A stretch of 8,403 nt of DNA from contig JABMQX010000745.1 of assembly GCA_013203085.1 (NCBI GenBank), positions 1 through 8,403 on the forward strand, given 5' to 3'. Below, in pieces: positions 1 through 6,434 of the stretch. Under the pieces are notes generated by a model, which did not search any database, was not told where the DNA came from, and saw only the letters and a list, made by a program, of their open reading frames with translations. The stretch's first letter is position 1, and every line of letters starts with the position of its first letter. The stretch is from a bacterium (GTDB lineage Bacteria > Auribacterota > JABMQX01). A program made the position numbers and the translations under genes.

Positions 1-1
1 C

Positions 2-157
2 CCCGAGGCGATCTACCACAGAGGGGTCATTCTTTTTCATGCGGGGCAGCTTGTCGAAGCGAAGGTGGAGTTGGAGAAGGCTCTCGAAAAGCTCACCGAC
101 CCCGAGAAAGAGAAGGAGGTTCGCGGTCTCCTCTCTCGGCTGGCGGCTTCGAGTTGA
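2..157 (+). CDS. C-terminal end of a TPR-repeat protein (5' end outside window)
   Basis: An open frame enters from the left edge and ends at TGA (155-157), giving the last 51 residues of a protein. They contain one recognisable TPR unit: AIYHRGVILFHAGQ forms helix A and EAKVELEKALEKL forms helix B, with the usual small and aromatic positions (Y, G, A, L). A charged helix rich in Glu and Lys and ending in LLSRLAASS follows. TPR units bind other proteins and act as scaffolds, and no enzymatic role can be read from this piece. The tail resembles the end of the convergent TPR protein at 304-2394, so the two may be paralogues. The 146 bases between their stop codons show no good terminator hairpin. 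The full length and N-terminal domains are outside the window. The reading frame is well supported, the family assignment moderately so. Confidence 0.72.
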   Translation, partial: PEAIYHRGVILFHAGQLVEAKVELEKALEKLTDPEKEKEVRGLLSRLAASS

Positions 158-303
158 GTTCCTTTACGTACGGGGATTGCTTCAAGTGGTTTTGGACGAG
201 GTGAGTGCCCTTGCGTGTACGCGAGCGGTACCCTGTTCAAACGGCGCCGCCAGACCGTCCTCAGGAAGTTGGCAGCCCGCACGACGAGAAGGAGAAGCAC
301 GCC

Positions 304-2394
304 TTACCCGGAGATACGGGTCTTTCGAGAGAACCCATCAAAAGTCTTTTCCAGGTCCTCGGCTATGGGAAGGTTTCTCAGCCAGCGAGCCGCTTTCTCG
401 AATTCTCTTCGGGCATGGGCGTTGCGGCGCGCGGCTTTCTGAGCCGCCTCCCGAGCTTTTTTTCCGGACGCTCTGTCCGCTTGAGCTTGGGCCCTCTTGG
501 CACTGCCATACAATGCCATGGCGTAATGGTAAACTATTTGCGGGCGCGCGTCCCTTTTCTGCTCCGAGATCAGTTCCAGAACATCCACGGCCTTGTCAAA
601 CTCTTCTTTGTCGTAGAAAACCATACCCAAAGTGTCGAGGAGTGTGAGGTTGTTCGGAAACCTGTCGAGGAATGTTTCGCCGAGCTTTCTTGCGTCGGCC
701 TCGCTCTCGCCGGAACTTCTGTAATACGCTTCCGACAGCTTTCGGGCGGCAATAGCGAGGTTGGGGTCCTTCTCGACCGCTTTTTCGTAGTGTCTCATGG
801 AGAGGACCGGCTCATTCATCTTCTCATAGAGGAGTCCGAGCAGATAGGAAGGTCTCGCGGAATCAGGGTCGGCGGCGATTGCGGCCTGGTACCGGGCGGC
901 AGCCTCATCGTTCTTGCGGGTCCTTTTGTAAACCTCGCCCATCAGGAGCTTGGGATAGATACTTTCTGCATCCAGCGTGGCAAGTTCTGTGAAGGGGGCT
1001 TCGGCTCGTACGGGATCGTCTTGCGCAATGTAGATTCTTCCCTGAAGGAGGTACACGAGGGGATTGACCTTTTGTTTTTCGACACTTAACAGCTCGTCAA
1101 CGGTTTCAAGGGCCTGTTTGTATTCGTCACGATTCAGGGCTATCTCGGCCAGTAACAGGCGAGGAGGGCCGTACGTTGGATCAACTCTGCCGGCCTGCTG
1201 CAGACTCTTCTTCGCTTTCCCCATGGCGTGGTTGAGGAGGTGGGTGTATCCGAGCAAATAATGAGGATGGGCGTGTTCCGACAGCTCTCTGGTGGCGAAT
1301 AGGAAATCCTCCTCCGCGCTCTCCATCTCCTCATTGTAGATTTCCAGGATGCCCCGGAAATAGCGTCCGTATGGCTCTGAAGGGTGTTCCCAAAGAAGCC
1401 GGTCAACGTACTTTTTTGCCTCCGCGAGGTCGCCGGTGGCGATGGAAAGCCCGCCGATCGGTCTGAGCGCGAAAAGGTTCTTGGGATCTATGCTGCGCAG
1501 GATATAGGAATACTGCTCGATGGCCTCCGGCAGTCGCGAGATTTCCTCACCTCTGTAAAAATCCGCCAGATGCAGGTAAACGTTTGGGTCCCGCGGGACG
1601 ATTTCGATCATCTTCTTGTATTCCCGCTCCGCCTCTGTGAAACGCTTCTGGCGACGATAGAAATCCGCCAGGCTCTTGCGTGCTCGCACTTTGTCCGTGT
1701 TGGGAGCTCCTGCGGGGGAAGTGTCTGAGACGGCTTTGAGGAGTTCAGTCTCCTCGACGGCGCTCGCCCCGACCGAGACCGAACCTTCAGGAAGGTTGTA
1801 AGGGGAATCGGCGGCGGGAAGGATGCTTGTAATCATGCTCAGATCAAGGGCCGGGTTGGAGCTGCTTTTGATTTCGTAGTAGCATTGAGCTTCCATGGCC
1901 AAGGCGGGGAAATTGTCGGGCTCATTCACGAGGATAGCGTCAATAGTCTCTCTGGAACGGTCAGCGTCCTTCGCCAGAAGATATAGTGAAGCGAGTGTGA
2001 GCTGGGTTTGCGTGTCATCCGGTTTCTTGCGGAGGTAGCGCCGGTAGTCCGCGATTGCCTCGGTGAGGTCGCCGCTTTGGAGGCGGCACCGCGCCATCAA
2101 TTCCCTTATACCGAGGTCGTTCGGTTCGAGAGTGAGGGCCCGCTGATACATGGAGATGGCTTCCGCATATTCCCCATCGGCGATGAAAGCGGCGGCGTTC
2201 TGCTTGAACTTCACGAATCGGGCGCTTTTCCCTTGGAGGATCGGCCCCGCGAGGAATACGGCGAACAGGACTGCCGCCACGACAAGAACACCCAGCACAC
2301 CGACGGCTGCCCACCTTCTGGTCTCGTGGCCTTCCAGCTCGTATGAGTCCTGCTCGGTCTCTTCTTCGATTTTCGCTTTGGACATCAGTTTCAT
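304..2394 (-). CDS. Membrane-anchored multi-TPR protein, 696 aa
   Basis: This is a long tetratricopeptide-repeat protein. Residues 1-27 are charged and end in ETRRW. Residues 29-53 form one hydrophobic helix (AAVGVLGVLVVAAVLFAVFL) with no cleavage site that I can see. The arginines before the helix suggest that the N-terminus stays in the cytoplasm and the rest is exported. From about residue 58 to 674 there are roughly 14 TPR units, with clear copies near 66-91, 95-125, 241-269, 340-372, 480-510, 514-545 and 584-613. Two stretches interrupt the solenoid: residues 178-235, low-complexity and rich in Ser, Pro and Ala, and residues 633-661, rich in Ala, Lys and Arg, inside the last unit. Such proteins act as assembly scaffolds, for example in envelope or polysaccharide export, but the partner cannot be read here. 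The first ATG was chosen. A second at 2385 (residue 4) is possible, and neither has a strong Shine-Dalgarno site. Its own promoter lies at 2511-2539. Confidence 0.88.
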   Translation of the reverse strand: MKLMSKAKIEEETEQDSYELEGHETRRWAAVGVLGVLVVAAVLFAVFLAGPILQGKSARFVKFKQNAAAFIADGEYAEAISMYQRALTLEPNDLGIRELMARCRLQSGDLTEAIADYRRYLRKKPDDTQTQLTLASLYLLAKDADRSRETIDAILVNEPDNFPALAMEAQCYYEIKSSSNPALDLSMITSILPAADSPYNLPEGSVSVGASAVEETELLKAVSDTSPAGAPNTDKVRARKSLADFYRRQKRFTEAEREYKKMIEIVPRDPNVYLHLADFYRGEEISRLPEAIEQYSYILRSIDPKNLFALRPIGGLSIATGDLAEAKKYVDRLLWEHPSEPYGRYFRGILEIYNEEMESAEEDFLFATRELSEHAHPHYLLGYTHLLNHAMGKAKKSLQQAGRVDPTYGPPRLLLAEIALNRDEYKQALETVDELLSVEKQKVNPLVYLLQGRIYIAQDDPVRAEAPFTELATLDAESIYPKLLMGEVYKRTRKNDEAAARYQAAIAADPDSARPSYLLGLLYEKMNEPVLSMRHYEKAVEKDPNLAIAARKLSEAYYRSSGESEADARKLGETFLDRFPNNLTLLDTLGMVFYDKEEFDKAVDVLELISEQKRDARPQIVYHYAMALYGSAKRAQAQADRASGKKAREAAQKAARRNAHARREFEKAARWLRNLPIAEDLEKTFDGFSRKTRISG

Positions 2395-2874
2395 TCGTTC
2401 TATTTCGTCTTCTCGCTTGAGACCTACTTGAGCCGCAGGAGGGATTCTTGCGGCGGCGAATCTCGTCCTTTTGAGTGTTGGGGATTCACAACGCGCCCAA
2501 TTCTTCCCTCAATATATTCGGGCGCGCGTGCCAAGTCAAGCTTCCAGGACGCCGCAGGTGATTCGCAAGGGAATTCCCCCTCAGGCAAAAACGCCCCCGA
2601 GGAAGCCGTCACCATTGTTCCCTCTATGCTCCTTTACGCAGGAGGTTGCAGTGGAGCGGGCTTCGACGCGGAATCTGACGGGCTTCGTTTCAGGGTCGAG
2701 AAAAGGCACGCCTTAAGGTCGCAGGACCACGGACGGAGAGAAAGGTTGTGAGGATGGGCTCGGTGTTATGGAGAACATCGCGGCGTTCCTGAATGTTATG
2801 CCGACGCACGCCCCACGCGTTCCCCCGTCTTCGATCGAAGGCAGTTGCTGCAAGGGCGTCCGTCCGCAGACAAT
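2395..2874. other. 480-base intergenic gap between the TPR and kinase genes
   Basis: No frame here looks like a real gene. The part next to the TPR gene (2395-2510) is its likely untranslated leader, and the promoter follows at 2511-2539. The remaining 335 bases (2540-2874) lie downstream of the minus-strand kinase gene. They hold a short inverted repeat, AAGGC-AC-GCCTT, at 2703-2714, with a T-rich side on the minus strand. It could be a weak terminator for the kinase, but a stem of 4-5 pairs is not convincing. They also hold a perfect 12-base palindrome, CTTCGATCGAAG, at 2829-2840, whose role is unknown. I see no tRNA, repeat array or mobile-element end. Confidence 0.5.
2511..2539 (-). promoter_or_regulatory. 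Sigma-70-type promoter for the TPR gene
   Basis: Read on the minus strand, TTGACT (2539-2534) is followed by a 17-base spacer and TATATT (2516-2511). This matches the sigma-70 consensus in 5 of 6 positions at -35 and 5 of 6 at -10, with ideal spacing. Transcription would start near 2504, leaving a leader of about 110 bases before the ATG at 2394. Predicted from sequence only. Confidence 0.7.
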
Positions 2875-3876
2875 TCACTCGGCGATCCACGCTCGGGCCG
2901 GCTGAAAACTCATTCGGCACGGTAATGTGCGAAAACCCTCCTCAGTCAAAGCCCTCTCGATTTCGGTTTTCTTGCCCGCTCGGGCGACGAGGACGACGCT
3001 TCCACCTCCGCCAGCTCCATTGATCATCGCACCTTCGATTCCGACGCTTCGAGCAAGGTTCTCTATCTTCTCGAAGTTTGCGGTTGTAATCTCAGGATGC
3101 AGGCTTTTTTGAGCGGCGTTGTTGGCGTCCAAGATTCTCCCCAGCTCGGCTATATCCCCTTTGAGGAGAGCTTGTTTTGCAGCGAGGGCAGTCTCTTTGA
3201 GGTCTGAAAGGGCTCTCTGACTCGGACTCCCTTCGACCTTCAGGCCCTGTATCACCTTCTTATGCACATCGCTGGAGAGATGACGGCGTCCTTCATAGAC
3301 CAGGATCCATCTATTCTCGAGGGTCATTCTTACATCCTCCGATAAGTCCACCGGTGAGACGTAGGAGTTGGGATATTCGTACATTTCGATGAAGCTGACC
3401 CCGCCGTAAGCCGCGGCGATCTGGTCCTGGATGCCGCTCTCAATTTTCAACTCCTCCGTTTCCAGGCGGTGAGCAAGTTTGGCGGCTTCGTGGGCGACCA
3501 GGTACTCGCCATTGAGGACGCTCAGCGCCTTGATCAACGCCACCGAAACCGCAGCCGAGCTACCCGTGCCGCAGCCCGGGGGCACATCTGCGGATATGAA
3601 AACCTCCAACCCGTGCCCGATGTTCATCACTTTGAGAGCGGCAATCAACAGAGCATGTTTATCATCGTAACCCGCTCCTTCCACGCTTGGAATATCCACG
3701 ACATCACCATAATCCTGCACGTGGATTGTCACGCCATGTTCCTCCCTGGTCGCAATTGTGACCCGAGCGTACAGGTCAACGGCAAAGTTGAGGATGTGGC
3801 CGCTACGCGAGAACCAGGTATCCGTCCATCCGCCGAAGTCACCGATTCTATTGCTGGCTATGCTTTCGATGATCAT
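2875..3876 (-). CDS. GHMP-superfamily kinase, probable sugar kinase, 333 aa
   Basis: This is an ATP-dependent small-molecule kinase of the galactokinase/homoserine/mevalonate/phosphomevalonate fold. All three family motifs are visible. Motif 1 is SNRIGDFGGWTDT at residues 8-20, the substrate-binding region. Motif 2 is PPGCGTGSSAA at 99-109, the glycine-rich phosphate loop. Motif 3 is NGAGGGGS at 286-293. The IQDQIAAAYGG stretch at 149-159 carries the likely catalytic Asp151. The FGGWTD form and the DQ-AA-GG stretch resemble heptose-7-phosphate (HddA-like), fucose and galacturonate kinases more than mevalonate kinase, so a sugar or sugar phosphate is the likely substrate. The exact one cannot be read, because no sugar-nucleotide gene lies beside it. 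The start at 3876 is fixed by an AGGAG six bases upstream and gives the usual family length. A longer frame from a TTG at 4002 adds 42 residues that do not fit the family. The gene is single and divergent from rplM. Confidence 0.88.
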   Translation of the reverse strand: MIIESIASNRIGDFGGWTDTWFSRSGHILNFAVDLYARVTIATREEHGVTIHVQDYGDVVDIPSVEGAGYDDKHALLIAALKVMNIGHGLEVFISADVPPGCGTGSSAAVSVALIKALSVLNGEYLVAHEAAKLAHRLETEELKIESGIQDQIAAAYGGVSFIEMYEYPNSYVSPVDLSEDVRMTLENRWILVYEGRRHLSSDVHKKVIQGLKVEGSPSQRALSDLKETALAAKQALLKGDIAELGRILDANNAAQKSLHPEITTANFEKIENLARSVGIEGAMINGAGGGGSVVLVARAGKKTEIERALTEEGFRTLPCRMSFQPARAWIAE

Positions 3877-3882
3877 GTCGTT

Positions 3883-3887
3883 CTCCT
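3883..3887 (-). promoter_or_regulatory. Ribosome binding site that sets the kinase start
   Basis: AGGAG on the minus strand lies 6 bases before the ATG at 3876. It decides in favour of this start, which sits 8 codons before the first conserved motif, over in-frame starts further upstream. Confidence 0.8.
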
Positions 3888-4128
3888 GCTGAATTTCAGT
3901 TATTTCGACAGGGAGGCATCGGGCCACCCCACTATCATCCTCTGGGCAAAGGATCAGTACCGGTAAGTATTTCACCAGAAACTGTGGCATAACCAAGAGC
4001 AAAAATCAACTCCAGACAAAGATGTGGCTGTGTTTTGGCAGGTGATTTCGCGAAGAGCAAAGCAACCCTCTCGGCGGATGCCGGGGGGACAGCCCAAAAC
4101 ATCGCATTGGCCTTCGCCCGATTTTTTG

Positions 4129-4157
4129 TTGACAACGGTGTGTGTTTTTCTTATCCT
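4129..4157 (+). promoter_or_regulatory. Strong sigma-70-type promoter for rplM-rpsI
   Basis: A perfect TTGACA (4129-4134) is followed by 17 bases and TATCCT (4152-4157). Transcription would start near 4164, giving a leader of only about 36 bases. That is too short for a large structured control element of the kind found before some ribosomal protein operons. Confidence 0.8.
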
Positions 4158-4199
4158 CTCGCCCTTGCTCATGTCTATTGAAAAAACAGAGAAGGAAGT

Positions 4200-4631
4200 A
4201 TGAAGACTTATGTGGCGAAAGAAAAGGAAGTCGAGCGGCGATGGTATCTCGTTGACGCGGACGGGCAGGTTCTGGGGAGGATGGCGACACGGATCGCCGA
4301 TGTCCTGCGAGGCAAGCACAAGCCGTGCTATACGCCGAACGTGGATGCAGGGGATTTCGTCATCGTGATAAATGCCGAGAAGGTAGTGGTCACTGGCAAA
4401 AAAGCCCAGCAGAAGGTCTATCAGAGGTATTCCGGTTATCCAGGCGGCTTGAAAAAGATTAAATATGCGGATATGCTGGAGAGGCATCCGGATCGAATCA
4501 TTCGCCTGGCGGTGCAGAGAATGATTCCAAAGAACAAGTTGGGGCGGAGGGTCCTGAAAAAGTTGAGGGTTTTCAGCGGTCCGGAGCACCCTCACACAGC
4601 CCAACAGCCGGAAGTTCTTTCTTTCACTTGA
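4200..4631 (+). CDS. rplM: 50S ribosomal protein L13
   Basis: L13 is an early-assembly protein of the large ribosomal subunit that binds 23S rRNA. The 143-residue length is standard for bacteria. Family features run through the whole protein: WYLVDADGQVLGRMATRIA at 15-33, RGKHKPCYTPNVDAGDFVIV at 37-56, the NAEKVVVTGKK stretch at 58-68, and the signature region from VQRMIPKNKLGRRVLKKL (105-122) to the GPEHPHTAQQPE tail (127-138). The ATG at 4200 is preceded by a purine-rich GAGAAGGA site and is the only start that fits. It is first in a two-gene unit with rpsI, 53 bases downstream, the usual bacterial pairing. Transcription very likely comes from the promoter at 4129-4157. Confidence 0.98.
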   Translation: MKTYVAKEKEVERRWYLVDADGQVLGRMATRIADVLRGKHKPCYTPNVDAGDFVIVINAEKVVVTGKKAQQKVYQRYSGYPGGLKKIKYADMLERHPDRIIRLAVQRMIPKNKLGRRVLKKLRVFSGPEHPHTAQQPEVLSFT

Positions 4632-4684
4632 ATCCGCTGCCTTTTTGTGGTAGATAGGGAAGATAAAGGAGCAGGAATAGAGCT

Positions 4685-5083
4685 ATGGCAGAAGCGCCGA
4701 CAGTTTATGCAGCTACAGGCAAGAGAAAAACCGCAGTAGCCTCGGTCCGCTTGTCGGAGGGCAAGGGGGAAATATCAGTCAACGGCAAAGCTCTCGAGGA
4801 GTATTTTGGCGGGGGCACGCTTCCCTTGATTGTCAAGCAGCCTTTGGCGGAGGTTGACCGGCTCAGCAAGTACGACGTTCGGATTAAGGTAAGAGGCGGG
4901 GGGATATCCGGCCAGGCGGGAGCTGTGCGCCACGGCATCACCAAGGCTCTGGTACTGGCCGAGAATGAGTTAAGGCAGCAGCTTAAGCGATTGGGGTTCC
5001 TCACCCGCGACCCACGCATGAAGGAAAGAAAGAAGTACGGCCAGCGTGGGGCGAGGGCGAGCTTCCAGTGGACAAAGAGGTAA
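4685..5083 (+). CDS. rpsI: 30S ribosomal protein S9
   Basis: S9 belongs to the head of the small ribosomal subunit, and its C-terminal tail reaches the P-site tRNA. The 132-residue protein shows the family features: ATGKRKTAVASVRL near the start (10-23), VNGKALEEYF (32-41), the signature GGGISGQAGAVRHGITKAL (71-89), and the basic LTRDPRMKERKKYGQRGAR region (106-124). It ends in the conserved Lys-Arg that contacts tRNA. CAGGA at 4672-4676, 8 bases before the ATG, and AAGGAG slightly further upstream serve as ribosome binding site. It is co-transcribed with rplM. Transcription should stop at the hairpin 56 bases after the stop codon, which separates it from the arginine genes. Confidence 0.98.
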   Translation: MAEAPTVYAATGKRKTAVASVRLSEGKGEISVNGKALEEYFGGGTLPLIVKQPLAEVDRLSKYDVRIKVRGGGISGQAGAVRHGITKALVLAENELRQQLKRLGFLTRDPRMKERKKYGQRGARASFQWTKR

Positions 5084-5138
5084 GGTGCTGCTTTTGCAGG
5101 TCTGACGGAAAATAAGAGACAGCGATCGAAAGGTCTTG

Positions 5139-5168
5139 GAGCAGAAGTAGCAGTACTTCTGCTCTTTT
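5139..5168 (+). terminator. Intrinsic terminator after rpsI
   Basis: GAGCAGAAGTA (5139-5149) and TACTTCTGCTC (5154-5164) form a perfect 11-pair stem with a GCAG loop. Four T follow directly (5165-5168), then CGTTT. This is a textbook rho-independent terminator that ends the rplM-rpsI unit. Confidence 0.9.
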
Positions 5169-5176
5169 CGTTTCGA

Positions 5177-5206
5177 TTGACATTAGTTCTTGGGCTTTCG
5201 TAGAAT
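5177..5206 (+). promoter_or_regulatory. Sigma-70-type promoter for the arginine genes
   Basis: A perfect TTGACA (5177-5182) is followed by 18 bases and TAGAAT (5201-5206). It starts only 8 bases after the T-run of the rpsI terminator. Transcription would begin near 5213, about 160 bases before argC, so argCJB is probably expressed independently of the ribosomal genes. Confidence 0.75.
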
Positions 5207-5212
5207 ACGAAG

Positions 5213-5375
5213 GCGGCGGTCTTGTGATGCGAGGAGGTTTCCGTCGGGTTGTCCAGTCGGGGAGCCTTGCTCAACTCACGAGTATTCTCATTGCGAGCAC
5301 CTCAACGCCTCACCCAAAAGTGTTGTAGTTCAACGTTCGGTGTGTTCAGCGTTGCCGCTCAGGAGATGATTCACG
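5213..5375 (+). promoter_or_regulatory. Long, possibly structured leader of argC
   Basis: The predicted 5' untranslated region is about 160 bases, much longer than the rplM leader. A long-range stem is possible between 5224-5238 and 5299-5313: 12 of 15 positions pair, in blocks of 4, 3 and 5. Nearer argC, CAAC at 5331-5334 can pair either with GTTG at 5322-5325 or, as CAACG, with CGTTG at 5350-5354, so the two hairpins exclude each other. A small frame, 5227-5328 (33 codons, starting MRGGFRR), covers the first stem arm and stops in the loop of the first small hairpin. Its ribosome binding site is poor. No T-run follows any of these hairpins and no known riboswitch was recognised, so function is unproven. 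Confidence 0.35.
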
Positions 5376-6434
5376 ATGGATCAGACGATTATGGAAAGTG
5401 GAAACCGGAAGATAAGAGTCGCCATCCTCGGTGCGACCGGTTATACGGGAGAGGAAGCCACTCGCTTTCTTCTCGACCACCCTCGCGTCGAGATTGCAAG
5501 ATTGTTCTCCCTTGAGTTCGTGGGGAAAAAGGTGTGGGAACCTTTCCCCCGGTTCAGTAAGAAGCTCGACCTGGTTATCGAGGAGTTCCGGGCGGATTCT
5601 TCCCTTGAGGACTGCGATGTGGTCATGGGGTGCCTTCCCCACAAAGCCTCGATGGGGCTTCTCGGCCCCCTCGTCGAGAAAGGCATAAAGGTTATAGACC
5701 TGAGCGCTGATTTCCGGTTCGCGGAGGTGGAGACCTATTCTGCCGCTTACGGGGTTGAGCACAAGTACCCCCATTTGTTGAAGGAGGCCGTGTACGGCCT
5801 GCCTGAGCTCAACCGCGACAAGCTGAAAGGGTGTTCCCTGGTGGCTGTGCCGGGGTGCTATCCGACGTCCGCCATCCTGGGGGCGGCGCCTCTTCTGAAG
5901 GAGCGTCTGGTTCGCCCTTCCGGAATCATCATTGACGCCAAGACCGGTATCAGCGGCGCCGGGCGAGCACCCTCGGCGAGATTCCATTTCCCGGAATGCA
6001 ACGAAAGCGTTTCTCCATACGGCATTGGCAAGCACCGGCATCAACCGGAGATCGAGGAGCAGTTCTCTCGACTGTACAAGGGTGAGGTAAAGGTCACCTT
6101 TGCCCCACACCTGGCGCCCATGACAAGAGGGATTCTCTCCACTATCTATCTTGACCCTCAGGGTGATGTCAGTTTGGATAGGGTCAGAAGGGTTTACGAG
6201 GCGATGTACGCCGATGAGCCTTTCGTCACTGTGCTTGGAGACGGTTTGTATCCCCGCACGGCGGATGTTACGGGGACGAATTCGTGCCACATCGGTTTCA
6301 CCAAGACCGCCGAAGGTAAGATCGTCGTCGCCTGTGCGATAGATAACCTTGTGAAAGGCGCCAGCGGACAAGCTATTCAGGGCCTTAATGCGGTGTTCGG
6401 TTTCGACGAAACGGATGGATTGACCAGAGTATGA
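5376..6434 (+). CDS. argC: N-acetyl-gamma-glutamyl-phosphate reductase
   Basis: ArgC carries out the third step of arginine synthesis: NADPH-dependent reduction of N-acetylglutamyl phosphate to N-acetylglutamate semialdehyde, in the cytoplasm. The 352-residue length fits the common long form. The N-terminal nucleotide-binding loop is GATGYTG at residues 19-25. The catalytic cysteine is Cys161 in VPGCYPTSA, and the active-site histidine lies in GKHRHQPEIE (218-227, probably His222). Other family stretches are VIDLSADFR (106-114), YGLPEL (140-145), DAKTGISGAGR (187-197), APHLAPMTRGI (243-253) and DNLVKGASGQAIQ (323-335). AGGAG (5361-5365) lies 10 bases before the chosen ATG. The ATG at 5391 is an alternative that would remove five residues and has a poorer site. 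The stop overlaps the argJ start (ATGA), which suggests translational coupling. Confidence 0.97.
   Translation: MDQTIMESGNRKIRVAILGATGYTGEEATRFLLDHPRVEIARLFSLEFVGKKVWEPFPRFSKKLDLVIEEFRADSSLEDCDVVMGCLPHKASMGLLGPLVEKGIKVIDLSADFRFAEVETYSAAYGVEHKYPHLLKEAVYGLPELNRDKLKGCSLVAVPGCYPTSAILGAAPLLKERLVRPSGIIIDAKTGISGAGRAPSARFHFPECNESVSPYGIGKHRHQPEIEEQFSRLYKGEVKVTFAPHLAPMTRGILSTIYLDPQGDVSLDRVRRVYEAMYADEPFVTVLGDGLYPRTADVTGTNSCHIGFTKTAEGKIVVACAIDNLVKGASGQAIQGLNAVFGFDETDGLTRV

Larger units (their letters stand above)
3877..4199. other. Divergent intergenic region between kinase and rplM
   Basis: These 323 bases separate the minus-strand kinase from plus-strand rplM. They hold the strong rplM promoter at 4129-4157 and the kinase ribosome binding site. 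For the kinase, the only promoter candidate I see is an extended -10, TGAAATACT on the minus strand (3974-3966), with a poor -35 (TTGGTT) 19 bases away. This is weak evidence. No gene, RNA gene or clear operator was recognised between them. Confidence 0.45.

Noticed and set aside
210..225. Hairpin CTTGCG-TGTA-CGCGAG between the two convergent TPR genes
   Set aside because: The stem has only six pairs, one a G-T pair, and there is no T-run on either side, so it is not a credible bidirectional terminator.
205..1089. 294-codon plus-strand open frame
   Set aside because: It lies wholly opposite or beside the well-supported TPR gene, has no recognisable domain, and is explained as an antisense frame kept open by the GC-rich codon pattern.
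2703..2714. Inverted repeat AAGGC-AC-GCCTT as a terminator for the kinase gene
   Set aside because: With a realistic loop only four pairs remain and the T-run on the minus strand is short. It is also 160 bases from the stop codon.
2428..2751. 107-codon plus-strand frame in the 2395-2874 gap
   Set aside because: It runs through the TPR promoter on the opposite strand, has no ribosome binding site and no family resemblance.
2690..2920. 76-codon minus-strand frame in the gap after the kinase
   Set aside because: It overlaps the conserved end of the kinase in another frame, has no good ribosome binding site and its product is low-complexity and Arg-rich.
3877..4002. N-terminal extension of the kinase from a TTG at 4002
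   Set aside because: The extra 42 residues do not fit GHMP kinases, and AGGAG just before the ATG at 3876 marks the internal start.
5276..5295. Possible ArgR operator (ARG box) in the argC leader
   Set aside because: The stretch around GAGTATTCTCATTGC has a loose resemblance, but it lacks the TGAAT...ATTCA symmetry and lies well downstream of the predicted promoter.
5249..5515. 88-codon plus-strand frame starting at a TTG after AGGAGG (5232-5237)
   Set aside because: The Shine-Dalgarno match is good but the frame overlaps argC by 140 bases in another frame, and its product has no recognisable features.
5346..6371. 341-codon minus-strand open frame
   Set aside because: It is antisense to argC along almost its whole length. 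The argC protein carries every family motif, and the reverse product has none.
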